A stretch of 64,000 nt of DNA from Oscillospiraceae bacterium (GTDB taxonomy: Bacteria > Bacillota > Clostridia > Oscillospirales > Ruminococcaceae). Made by a program: the position numbers and the translations under genes. Where the stretch lies: assembly GCA_017848055.1 (NCBI GenBank), contig JAGALZ010000006.1, positions 1-64,000 of the forward strand. The letters run 5' to 3'. The notes under the pieces are model-generated. The model saw nothing but the letters and a program-made list of their open reading frames with translations. It was not told the DNA's origin and did not search any database. Below are positions 34,130 to 41,936 of this stretch, one piece after another (positions within the stretch are counted from its first letter, which is position 1; each line of letters begins with the position of its first letter).

Positions 34130-34990
34130 ATGTTCCTTAATAAATCCAAGATTTTTAATTCAAGACTCCTTAACTGGTTTATGATTGTTCTCTTGTCAGC
34201 ACTCGTTTTGTTCAGCAGTGCATTGCTTATAGCGGCAATCAGCGGCTTCGCCGATGGTGAAGATGACATCTTTGGCGTGATATTATTCCTTGTTCCTACA
34301 GCTGCGTTTGCGTGTTTGCTTATTATACCGATTATAAATCTCAGCATATGCGGTCTTGCCAACAAGTTCAACAACCTTTTTGAGACCGATGCTGACGGTA
34401 TCGTTCTCCTCGAATACGCTTCTAGAGTTTTCAGAGTAGACGAAAAGATGCTCTCAAGGAAGTTTGACAAGGTTGTTTCCAAGGGATTTCTTTCAAACTG
34501 CTCGCTTGGCGAACATAACGGTCAGTCAGTATTTATTCTCAACAACGGTGCAAAGAACCACGAAGACCGCTATGAGGTTGTAAAATGCCCTAACTGCGGT
34601 GCGTTTTCTCAGATAAGAACAGGCTTTTCGCAGTCCTGCTCTTTCTGCGGTGGCCCGCTTAAAAGCACAAACCCTGTGGCTAACACAATTAAGCAGCCAC
34701 AGAACCAGTTCAGCCCATACGGCGTTGCAAGCAAAGCTTACGTTGTTCCGGACCCGGGCACTAAGGCAAATTACGACATCTACCTCAAGTCTGTCGGTGA
34801 AAAGAAGGGTCACATTATCCAGCTTACAATGCAAATCACTGCTATGAATTACCAGGCCTGCAGAGGATACATTGAATCTACACCGATTATTATTCAAAAA
34901 AACGTTCCTCTTGATGCGGCACTTACTATCAAGAGAAGATTCGAGGCAGAAGGTGCATCTATTGAGCTTGTGACTTCGAGAGGAATATAA
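34130..34990 (+). CDS. Membrane zinc-ribbon protein with divergent L7/L12-like C-terminal domain
   Basis: 286 aa from ATG 34130 (AAAGGAC upstream). Two membrane helices (about 17-38 and 47-73) are followed by a conserved cytosolic region with 'ADGIVLLEYASRVF' and 'SNCSLGEHNGQSVF', a zinc ribbon (C153, C156, C170, C173), a Pro/Gln linker, and a final domain (about 215-282) starting 'YDIYLKSVGEKK' that aligns in length and pattern with the L7/L12 factor-binding domain, though the TGLGLKEA motif is lost. It is a paralogue of the next gene. Function is unknown; a tie to translation factors is inference. Confidence 0.75.
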   Translation: MFLNKSKIFNSRLLNWFMIVLLSALVLFSSALLIAAISGFADGEDDIFGVILFLVPTAAFACLLIIPIINLSICGLANKFNNLFETDADGIVLLEYASRVFRVDEKMLSRKFDKVVSKGFLSNCSLGEHNGQSVFILNNGAKNHEDRYEVVKCPNCGAFSQIRTGFSQSCSFCGGPLKSTNPVANTIKQPQNQFSPYGVASKAYVVPDPGTKANYDIYLKSVGEKKGHIIQLTMQITAMNYQACRGYIESTPIIIQKNVPLDAALTIKRRFEAEGASIELVTSRGI

Positions 34991-35017
34991 ACAGACACGC
35001 TGAAAGGCAGGATTCAG

Positions 35018-35776
35018 ATGTTTATAAACAAATCCAAAATCAATGATACAAAGATTTTATGCACTCCGATTCTCGGAATCGGCATATTCTTTATGGCTAT
35101 CTGGATATTTGCACTATCCTTTGCTGTTGCAAGATACATAGAGGGCAAGGATAAGCTTTCTTCGATTATGATGTTTATTGCGCTTATGGTTATTACATCT
35201 GCGGCTATCATCATTCCTGCGCTGAAGCTGAGACTTTGCGGTCTTGCAACAAAGTTTTCGGGGATATTTGAAAATGACGCTGACGGCATAGTTGCGCTGT
35301 CATACGTTTCGAAGGTGTTCGGACAATCTCAGAGCAAGCTTATTAAAACCTTCGACAAGCTTCTGAGAAAGGGATATCTTAAAAACTGCACGCTTGGCGA
35401 GCAGTACGGAGAGCCTGCCTTCTTCTTGAGCAACGGAGCAAAAAGCATTGACGAGCGTTTCAAGGTTGTAAAATGTCAGCACTGCGGTGCTTTTTCGGAG
35501 ATAAAAGTCGGCTTTACGCAGGCGTGTCCTTCATGCGGCGGGCCACTCGAGAGCCGTGAAAAGACTTATGATGTATATCTGAAGTCGGTAGGGCCGAGAA
35601 TGGTGCTTGTGCTAAAGGCGGTTCGTGATGTGACGGGGCTTGGTCTTAAAGAGGCGCTTGACCTTGTCAAGGCTGCTCCTTTCACCATCAAGAGCGGTGT
35701 TTCTCACGAGGAAGCTATCAAAATCGAAAAGTGCTTCCACGCTGCCGGTGCAACCGTTGAGATAAGAAATACATAA
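35018..35776 (+). CDS. Membrane zinc-ribbon protein with clear L7/L12 C-terminal-type domain
   Basis: 252 aa, paralogue of the preceding gene with identical architecture: two membrane helices (about 14-38 and 48-68), zinc ribbon at C153, C156, C170 and C173, and a C-terminal domain (184-250). That domain contains '[18 protein letters not shown]', sharing TGLGLKEA and the following 'xxLVxxAP' with RplL encoded 1 kb upstream, and ends 'AAGATVEIR' like 'AAGATIELK' of RplL. The C-terminal domain should therefore fold like the L12 CTD. Start ATG 35018 follows GAAAGGCAGG. Anchoring an L12-type domain at the membrane is unusual. Confidence 0.85.
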   Translation: MFINKSKINDTKILCTPILGIGIFFMAIWIFALSFAVARYIEGKDKLSSIMMFIALMVITSAAIIIPALKLRLCGLATKFSGIFENDADGIVALSYVSKVFGQSQSKLIKTFDKLLRKGYLKNCTLGEQYGEPAFFLSNGAKSIDERFKVVKCQHCGAFSEIKVGFTQACPSCGGPLESREKTYDVYLKSVGPRMVLVLKAVRDVTGLGLKEALDLVKAAPFTIKSGVSHEEAIKIEKCFHAAGATVEIRNT

Positions 35777-35783
35777 AAAAATC

Positions 35784-35820
35784 AAGGTACTGAAAAGAAA
35801 TCTCTTCTCAGTACCTTTTT
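35784..35820. terminator. Bidirectional terminator between convergent genes
   Basis: AAGGTACTGA / TCAGTACCTT stem with inner AGA/TCT pairing, T-run on the plus side and A-run on the other. Confidence 0.85.
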
Positions 35821-35823
35821 TAT

Positions 35824-38400
35824 TTACTGCTCTTTAAGTATCTTACAGAACATCTCTTCGCTCATAGGCTTATAGTAGTAATAACCCTGGACGGCATCGC
35901 AGTAGTTTTCCTTCAGGAAGGCTACCTGCTCGTCGGTTTCTACACCCTCAGAGATTACCATAAGTCCCAGGTTCTTTGCAAGCATAATAATCGACTCGAT
36001 TACCTTCTTGTTCTTGTCTGTAAGCTGGTTTTTCATAAAGAAGTTGCCGTCGAGCTTGAGCACATCGACCGGAAGCACGCTGATAAGATTGAGCGTTGAG
36101 TAGCCGGTTCCGAAGTCGTCGATTGAAATCTTGAAGCCACGGGAGCGTATATCTTCCATTATCGTTATGAGCCTGTCATAATTCTTGACAAACGTACTTT
36201 CCGTAAGCTCCAGCTCTATTGCGCTATGAGGTATTCCGTGGTTATCTACAAGCTTTTCAAACTTCTCGGCAAACTTTGCATCCCTCAGATGAAGTCTTGA
36301 AACATTGACGGAAACAACCGGAAGCTCTATTCCCTGCTCTGCCCATGCCTTCATTCTTGAAAGAACTCTGCGGTACACCCAATTATCCATCTCAAGCACA
36401 AACTCGTTGTCCTCGAAGATAGGAACGAAGAAGCCCGGCTGTACAAACGAGCCATCGGCACGGTGCCAGCGGATGAGTGCTTCCGCACCGTAAACCTTGC
36501 CGGTTGCGAGGCTGACCTTCGGCTGGTAAACAACCTCGAATTCATTTTGTCTAAGGGCATTTACCATTTCGTTTTCAATCTGCTTGCGTTCTTCTATTGA
36601 ACGGCTTATTTCTTCATCATAGTACTCAATGACGTTACTTGTCAGATACTTACCGGCGGTTGCGTTCTTAATAACGAGATTTGCGCCGTCTATTGCACCC
36701 GAAAGTCTGAATGTATTTTTGTTTATCGGATAGACTCCGCACATAAACGAAACACTCAGATTAGAGTGATTCTTTGCCATATCGTCCTCGACAACCCTGA
36801 ACAGATAGTCAAGCTTACTCTTTAATATCGCAAAGTTTCCTCTCTTGAAGAGCACATAGAATCTTGAGCCTGACGCTCTTGACGCACGCTCGTTCTGTCC
36901 CATTATCATGCCCAGCTTCTCGGCGGTAAGTGTAAGCACTCTGTCGCCCGTTTCGTAGCCGTATTCGTCGTTTATCTTTCTGAAATTGAACACCTTGAAC
37001 ACTGCCAAATCGTACTCGTCGTCGGTGCCGTATACAACCTTCTGGGCTTCGATTTCAAAGCCCTCGTGTGTGAGCAGACCTGTCAGCTTATCCTTGGTCT
37101 TTGCGTTATCCATATGCGCAGAAATATCGGTAACGGTAATCAGAAACGCATACTCTCCGCCTGAACGTCTTATGCAAACGATTGAGCTTGAGAGCCATTT
37201 CTGGACGCTCTTCTCAAAGGTATCGTATCTGTACACGCCCTTATCGTCTGCGCCTTCCTCTTCACCGTTCTTGATACGCTCGAGTGTTTCCATAATGTTA
37301 TGCGGACAAGCAGTTCCGACTGTTGTATTAGTGAAAATCTCCTCGGCATACTTATTCATAAACACGACTCTGTAGCTTTCAGCGTCGATTATAAGGCAGG
37401 CTGTTGTAGTTTCCTCAAGGGCGGTTCTGTAATAGATAAGCTCATCCTCGGCAGACATACTGCTGAGAACGGTTGCTTTATAGACAGAGAACATTTTTGC
37501 AAGTGTTCTCATTTCAGACTGCTCAGCTTCGCTTCTCGGCTCATCCGACGGGTCGTCCTCATAGCAGACCACACTTGTCAATGTATAGCCCTCCATCATT
37601 CCGAAGCTATATCTATTGTCCTTGATATGCGCTTTGCCCTTAACATGCTCGGATTTTCTCACATCATCGAGCACCTTCAGACACTCACTTTCGCTGATAT
37701 CCGAGACACTGTTTCCGTTCCAGCTGATAACATAACCCGAGATACTGTCACCCGTTACAAGGAATATTCTTCTGAAACCATACTCCTCGCCGATATATGC
37801 AAGCACATCCTTGATGACAAGTCTTGAATCGTTTGGCTTTACGAATGCTTCAAACGCATAATTGAGCACTCGCTGGATTTTTCTTCTCGGTCTGTAAGAT
37901 TCTTCATTCCTATCGCCTTCAAAGCTTTGCTCGTCCTCCTTGGAGAAGATTACAAAGCCGCTTTCGCTGCCATGCTTGGCTTTTGAAATTGCGATTTCGG
38001 CACACATAAACATATCTGCGGCGCTGCTTCTTTCCTCGTCCATAGCTGCACCCGCCACAGCTGTCGGAGAAACAATCTCATCAAGCTGTGCAAAATTGAT
38101 TCTGTAAAGAAGCTTCGATATAAGCTTTTCAAGCTCGACACGATTGGAAAAACCGCTTGTGAAAACGGCAAATCTGTCATCACCGTATCTTGTCAGCAGG
38201 TCGGTTTTGGAAACGGCATTCGAAAGAAGAGTACCGATTTTTGTAATAATCTGCGGATTTTCGGCAAAATTATCTATATCAATCAAAATGAGAGCGTGGC
38301 ATTCATCGCTGTTTTCCGCAAGTCTTCTTGAAGCGGTATCAAACAGATATCTGATTCCCGGCAGGGCTTTATTCTGCTCGGATGAACTGAGATTTATCAC
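35824..38400 (-). CDS. Cyclic-di-GMP phosphodiesterase: two degenerate GGDEF domains, PAS, intact EAL
   Basis: 858 aa, no membrane segments. An N-terminal GGDEF-like domain has 'TRYGDDRFAVF' in place of GGDEF; a GAF-like middle and a PAS-like domain ('TACLIIDAESYRVVFMNKYA') follow; a second GGDEF-like domain has 'ASGSRFYVLF', also degenerate. The C-terminal EAL domain keeps the catalytic set: 'GAEALIRW', 'VSVNVSRLHL', 'ELELTES', 'IDDFGTGYS', 'DVLKLDGNF', 'SEGVET' and 'VQGYYYYKP'. It should hydrolyse c-di-GMP, with the GGDEF-like units possibly sensing nucleotides. No cognate cyclase is in the window. Confidence 0.9.
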   Translation of the reverse strand: MINLSSSEQNKALPGIRYLFDTASRRLAENSDECHALILIDIDNFAENPQIITKIGTLLSNAVSKTDLLTRYGDDRFAVFTSGFSNRVELEKLISKLLYRINFAQLDEIVSPTAVAGAAMDEERSSAADMFMCAEIAISKAKHGSESGFVIFSKEDEQSFEGDRNEESYRPRRKIQRVLNYAFEAFVKPNDSRLVIKDVLAYIGEEYGFRRIFLVTGDSISGYVISWNGNSVSDISESECLKVLDDVRKSEHVKGKAHIKDNRYSFGMMEGYTLTSVVCYEDDPSDEPRSEAEQSEMRTLAKMFSVYKATVLSSMSAEDELIYYRTALEETTTACLIIDAESYRVVFMNKYAEEIFTNTTVGTACPHNIMETLERIKNGEEEGADDKGVYRYDTFEKSVQKWLSSSIVCIRRSGGEYAFLITVTDISAHMDNAKTKDKLTGLLTHEGFEIEAQKVVYGTDDEYDLAVFKVFNFRKINDEYGYETGDRVLTLTAEKLGMIMGQNERASRASGSRFYVLFKRGNFAILKSKLDYLFRVVEDDMAKNHSNLSVSFMCGVYPINKNTFRLSGAIDGANLVIKNATAGKYLTSNVIEYYDEEISRSIEERKQIENEMVNALRQNEFEVVYQPKVSLATGKVYGAEALIRWHRADGSFVQPGFFVPIFEDNEFVLEMDNWVYRRVLSRMKAWAEQGIELPVVSVNVSRLHLRDAKFAEKFEKLVDNHGIPHSAIELELTESTFVKNYDRLITIMEDIRSRGFKISIDDFGTGYSTLNLISVLPVDVLKLDGNFFMKNQLTDKNKKVIESIIMLAKNLGLMVISEGVETDEQVAFLKENYCDAVQGYYYYKPMSEEMFCKILKEQ

Positions 38401-38622
38401 GGCTCTTCACTCCTTTATAATCGATTTCATACACTTTTATTTTATCACAATATTTTACATTTGTAAAGGAACAAAAGGTATTTTACACTCTCTTCGCTGA
38501 CGATTTGTGCAAAACACTCAAAAGCCTCAGCGGGAAAATGTAGACTGTTACAAAATTGTCGGCATTTATTGCCGGCAGACTAAAAAGTACGAAAAATGGC
38601 GGTTTTTCAATTACGGGCAATT

Positions 38623-38651
38623 TTGACAAATAGAGCAAAAAGCTTTATAAT
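38623..38651 (+). promoter_or_regulatory. Consensus promoter for the DUF3048 lipoprotein
   Basis: TTGACA (38623-38628), 17-nt spacer, TATAAT (38646-38651). The rest of 38401-38690 shows no other clear feature. Confidence 0.85.
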
Positions 38652-38693
38652 GTACATATCCCGAGAAGGAAGGAGTTTTCAAAAGCTTGTTTT

Positions 38694-39857
38694 ATGCTTT
38701 CGGAAAATAATGATATGAGAAAATCAAGGACACTTAGTACAATTTCGGCATTCATTCTTGCAATGGGTATGCTCGGCGGCTGTGCGGGTACAGACAGCTC
38801 ATCAAAGCCTGTTGATGCTACCACTTCACAGACAACGACAACCACGACTCAGGCTGTTACCACGACTACAACGACGACAACAACTACAACCACCACTCAG
38901 GCTGAGCCAGAAGAGCCTGAAGTACCGCTTGGTGAGCTTAACCTACTGACGGGTGAATACACACTCTCCGAGGGTGCTGTCGGAAAGAGGCCGGTTGCGG
39001 TTATGGTAAACAACATAAAGAAAGCACTTCCGCAGTATGGCATTGCGGCGGCTGACATAATCTTCGAGTGTCCTGTTGAGGGCGGAATCACAAGACTTAT
39101 GGCGGTTTACGCTGATGTTACGAAGGTTCCGGATGTCTGCTCGGTAAGAAGCTGTCGCTACTATTACCCTATTCTTGCGCTGAGCTACGACGCTGTTTAT
39201 GCGTTCTGGGGCAAGGATGAAACTATTGCAAAGGATACTCTGGAAAGACTTGACGTTGACAGACTTGACGGCTACAGAAACGAGTTCATTTTTGCACGTG
39301 ACAAGGAGAGGGGCGAACATTTCTCCTCTGAGCACACGGGTTATTACAAGGGCTCGCTGACGCTTGAAGCTTACGAGCGTTCGAGAATAAGAAGCGACCT
39401 GCTTCCGGAAAAGAACAAGCCTGCGTTCAGCTTTTCATCTGAGGACAAGGCGGTTTCCGATAAGTCCTGCAAGAAGCTCTGCGTATACTTCTCGGACAGC
39501 TACTACTCGGATTTCATTTTCGACAGCAAGGACGGCGTTTACTACAAGCTTCACAACGGCAAGGAGCACATGGACTCAAAGGCTGATGTTCAGCTGAGCT
39601 TTACAAATATTTTCGTGCTTGAAACTGACACGTCCGTTATTAACCAGCAAAACGGGCTTATAAGCCTTGACTGGACGGGTGGCGACGGGTACTACGCTTC
39701 GATGGGTACTGTCGTTCCTGTCAAGTGGTCAAAGGCTGATGAATACGCAGACCTTGTTATCACAAACGTTGACGGAACACCTATTGAGGTAAATACCGGC
39801 AAGAGCTACATCGGATTTACAGAAAAGATACAGTCAAACTTCAAAATCAAGGAATAA
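38694..39857 (+). CDS. DUF3048 (YerB-like) lipoprotein
   Basis: 387 aa if started at ATG 38694; the AAGGAG site lies about 18 nt upstream, so the start (alternative ATG 38715) is uncertain. A lipoprotein signal ends with LGGC, followed by a long Thr-rich linker (about residues 43-70) encoded by ACA/ACC/ACG tracts. The mature part matches the two-domain DUF3048 family: 'RPVAVMVNNIKKALPQYGI', 'IIFECPVEGGITRLMAVYAD', 'SVRSCRYYY' and a C-terminal 'WTGGDGYYASMGTVVPVKW'. It is anchored outside the membrane; its biochemical role is unknown, with YerB suspected in wall or lipid metabolism. Confidence 0.85.
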   Translation: MLSENNDMRKSRTLSTISAFILAMGMLGGCAGTDSSSKPVDATTSQTTTTTTQAVTTTTTTTTTTTTTQAEPEEPEVPLGELNLLTGEYTLSEGAVGKRPVAVMVNNIKKALPQYGIAAADIIFECPVEGGITRLMAVYADVTKVPDVCSVRSCRYYYPILALSYDAVYAFWGKDETIAKDTLERLDVDRLDGYRNEFIFARDKERGEHFSSEHTGYYKGSLTLEAYERSRIRSDLLPEKNKPAFSFSSEDKAVSDKSCKKLCVYFSDSYYSDFIFDSKDGVYYKLHNGKEHMDSKADVQLSFTNIFVLETDTSVINQQNGLISLDWTGGDGYYASMGTVVPVKWSKADEYADLVITNVDGTPIEVNTGKSYIGFTEKIQSNFKIKE

Positions 39858-39864
39858 CAAACAA

Positions 39865-39897
39865 AGCCTCTTTACGAAAAAACGCAAAGTGGCTTTT
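39865..39897 (+). terminator. Terminator after the DUF3048 gene
   Basis: AAAGCCTCTTT and AAAGTGGCTTT form a stem with one mismatch, then TTTTT. Confidence 0.75.
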
Positions 39898-39899
39898 TG

Positions 39900-40229
39900 C
39901 TATGCATCTGTATTTTTCAGGTATTTATAAAAGTCCTCGGAAACAGCCCTCAGTGATAGTGCTTTTGCTATTCGTTCCCTTGCACGTCGGACGGTGCGGG
40001 AAACTGTGGATTTATTGACAGAATAAATCTTCGCAATCTGCTCGCAGGTCATACCCTGCTGATATCTGAGGATAAGATATTCCCGCTGTGTCTTTGTAAG
40101 TCCGTCGCTCATAAGGCTTCGGACGATGAGCGTTTTGACTCTGTCGGCATCGCTGAGCGAGAGCTTTGAGGAAATGTATCTGTCTGCAAGTGTTGAAACG
40201 TCGATATCGACTCTTCTGTGGACTGCCAT
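39900..40229 (-). CDS. Small sigma-region-4-like HTH protein
   Basis: 109 aa. The C-terminal half reads as a sigma-70 region 4: 'LTKTQREYLILRYQQGMTCEQIAKIYSVNKSTVSRTVRRARERI'-type helices (residues about 44-88), while regions 1-3 are missing. Such proteins occur as phage or mobile-element late regulators (ArpU/sigma-like) and as truncated sigma factors. It lies two bases from the coiled-coil gene upstream, so they form an operon. Its target is unknown. Confidence 0.75.
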   Translation of the reverse strand: MAVHRRVDIDVSTLADRYISSKLSLSDADRVKTLIVRSLMSDGLTKTQREYLILRYQQGMTCEQIAKIYSVNKSTVSRTVRRARERIAKALSLRAVSEDFYKYLKNTDA

Positions 40230-40231
40230 AA

Positions 40232-40483
40232 TTACTCACCGCTTGCCTTGAGAAGCTCTTCACGATAGGGTGACATAAGCTCGATTGCATACATTATATC
40301 GCCATGCTCCTCGTAGAGTGTTTCTATTCTTCTGCGGTACTCGACCATTTTGCCATGGTCGGGGTCGGCTTTCATCTCACGGTTAAGATACGCTATTCTC
40401 TCCCTTATACGCTTTGCGTCCCTTTTGTATTCTTCTATAAGCTCGTTTATGGTTTTCAAGATTTCAACCGTCCTTTCAATCAA
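40232..40483 (-). CDS. Small coiled-coil protein, function unknown
   Basis: 83 aa, almost wholly charged alpha-helix ('EEYKRDAKRIRERIAYLNREM', 'VEYRRRIETLYEEHGDIMYAI'), predicted coiled coil. It is co-transcribed with the sigma-region-4-like protein two bases downstream, resembling the paired small genes of prophage regulatory regions. Ribosome site AAAGGACGG. No family is named. Confidence 0.65.
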   Translation of the reverse strand: MIERTVEILKTINELIEEYKRDAKRIRERIAYLNREMKADPDHGKMVEYRRRIETLYEEHGDIMYAIELMSPYREELLKASGE

Positions 40484-40629
40484 AATATCCGCACGTTGTT
40501 CTTTTCTTGAAGAACAAATGTTCTTTTCCTTGTCACCTATATGCTAACACGGAATTTACGGTTTGTCAATCAGCACAGAGGAAAAATTTGCTATGGGGTA
40601 GTTTTTTGGACTTGAATGACAAATGGCTA

Positions 40630-40658
40630 TTGAAATCGGGCGAAAACTATGATATAAT
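40630..40658 (+). promoter_or_regulatory. Promoter for the DUF896/WYL operon
   Basis: TTGAAA (40630-40635), 17-nt spacer, TATAAT (40653-40658). Confidence 0.75.
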
Positions 40659-40692
40659 TTGTGTATGTATATTTCTAAGGAGTAAAATTTCT

Positions 40693-40905
40693 ATGGACCA
40701 GAAAAAAATCGACAGAATTTCAGAGCTTACAAGGCTTTCTCGTCAGAGAGAACTTACAGAAGAGGAACAGGCTGAAAGACTTGAGCTTCGCAACGAATAC
40801 CGCAGAGCTTTTACAGCAAGTCTTTCTTCACAGCTTGATAATGTTTCAATTAAACAGCCTGACGGCTCGGTTATAAATGTTCGTGACAGAAAAAAGTCAG
40901 ACTAA
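40693..40905 (+). CDS. DUF896 family protein (YnzC-like)
   Basis: 70 aa from ATG 40693 behind AAGGAG; the longer upstream frame is not used because it contains the promoter. 'KIDRISELTRLSRQRELTEEEQAE' is the hallmark of DUF896, a small helical-hairpin family of Firmicutes with a basic C-terminus ('RDRKKSD'). Its role is poorly defined (YnzC/YneA operon members in Bacillus relate to the SOS response). The WYL regulator follows 18 nt later. Confidence 0.92.
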   Translation: MDQKKIDRISELTRLSRQRELTEEEQAERLELRNEYRRAFTASLSSQLDNVSIKQPDGSVINVRDRKKSD

Positions 40906-40923
40906 CTTTTGGAGGAATTCACT

Positions 40924-41934
40924 ATGGCAGGTCAGTCAAAGCAGAAAAACAAGCTTCTTGTTATTAAACAGCTCCTGGAGCAGAAAACCGACGAGAACCA
41001 CGCTCTTACTGTTCAGGACATAATCGGCGAGCTTGCAAGCAGAAGAATCTCTTGCGAGAGAAAGACCGTTTATGACGACATTGCAACCCTGCAGGATTTC
41101 GGAATGGATATCGTTGTAAGCAAAAAGGGACACTCCAATGCTTATTACTTGGCTTCAAGACAGTTCCAGACCGAGGAGCTTTTTATCCTCTCGGACGCTG
41201 TTGCATCGAGTAAGTTCCTTACAAGAAAGAAGTCCTCGGAGCTTATTTCAAAGCTTCAGGACCTGACAAGCAATTATATTGCACCAAAGCTCTCTAGAGA
41301 GGTTTTTGTAAACTCTAGAGTCAAGGCTTTCAACGAGAGCATTTACTACAACATAAACTCAATCCACGAGGCGATAAAGTCGGGACAGAAGATTACCTTC
41401 CGCTACTACTATTACGACCTCGAAAAACGCAAGAAGCTCAGACACGGCGGATTTGTCTACAAGGTTTCGCCTAAGTATCTTGCATGGGAAGAGGACAAAT
41501 ACTACCTCATCTGTTACTGTGAAAAGCACGAGGATATCGCAAGATACAGAATCGACAGAATGGAAAGAGTCAGCATCATAGACGAGAAGGCTGTCAGCCT
41601 TACCCCTGAAACAGAGGCAATTGCCAAGGCACAGCTTTCTGTTTACAGCATGTACGGCGGTGAGGAAAAGAGCGTTTCAATTGAGTTCGACCAGTCGCTT
41701 GTTGATGCTGTTATCGACCGATTCGGAACAAGAGTCAACAGCAGAATTACCGAGGACGGAAAATTCCGCATAAGCGTTGATGTGCAGATTTCGCCTCCGT
41801 TCTGGGGCTGGCTGTTCCAGTTCGGCGACAAGGCAAAAATCGTTGCACCAAAGGATATCGTTGCACAGGCTCAGCATGAGATTTCCAAAATCGCAAAGCT
41901 TTACACAAACTCAGATTCCACGGAAGGCAAATAA
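40924..41934 (+). CDS. WYL-domain transcriptional regulator
   Basis: 336 aa from ATG 40924 (TTGGAGG upstream). An N-terminal winged helix (about 10-75, 'LTVQDIIGELASRRISCERKTVYDDI') is of the DeoR/HTH_11 type. The middle carries a WYL domain ('SGQKITFRYYYYDL', 'VSPKYLAWEEDKYYLICYC', 'RIDRMERV'). A WCX-like C-terminal extension follows (to about 325). WYL domains bind nucleic acid or nucleotide ligands and regulate DNA damage, defence or surface genes. The next gene starts 2 nt after its stop, suggesting it is controlled with or by this protein. Confidence 0.9.
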   Translation: MAGQSKQKNKLLVIKQLLEQKTDENHALTVQDIIGELASRRISCERKTVYDDIATLQDFGMDIVVSKKGHSNAYYLASRQFQTEELFILSDAVASSKFLTRKKSSELISKLQDLTSNYIAPKLSREVFVNSRVKAFNESIYYNINSIHEAIKSGQKITFRYYYYDLEKRKKLRHGGFVYKVSPKYLAWEEDKYYLICYCEKHEDIARYRIDRMERVSIIDEKAVSLTPETEAIAKAQLSVYSMYGGEEKSVSIEFDQSLVDAVIDRFGTRVNSRITEDGKFRISVDVQISPPFWGWLFQFGDKAKIVAPKDIVAQAQHEISKIAKLYTNSDSTEGK

Positions 41935-41936
41935 AT

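Noticed and set aside
38820..38905. ACA/ACC/ACG-rich stretch as a possible repeat array
   Set aside because: It is in frame and encodes the Thr-rich linker of the DUF3048 lipoprotein; ordinary low-complexity coding sequence.
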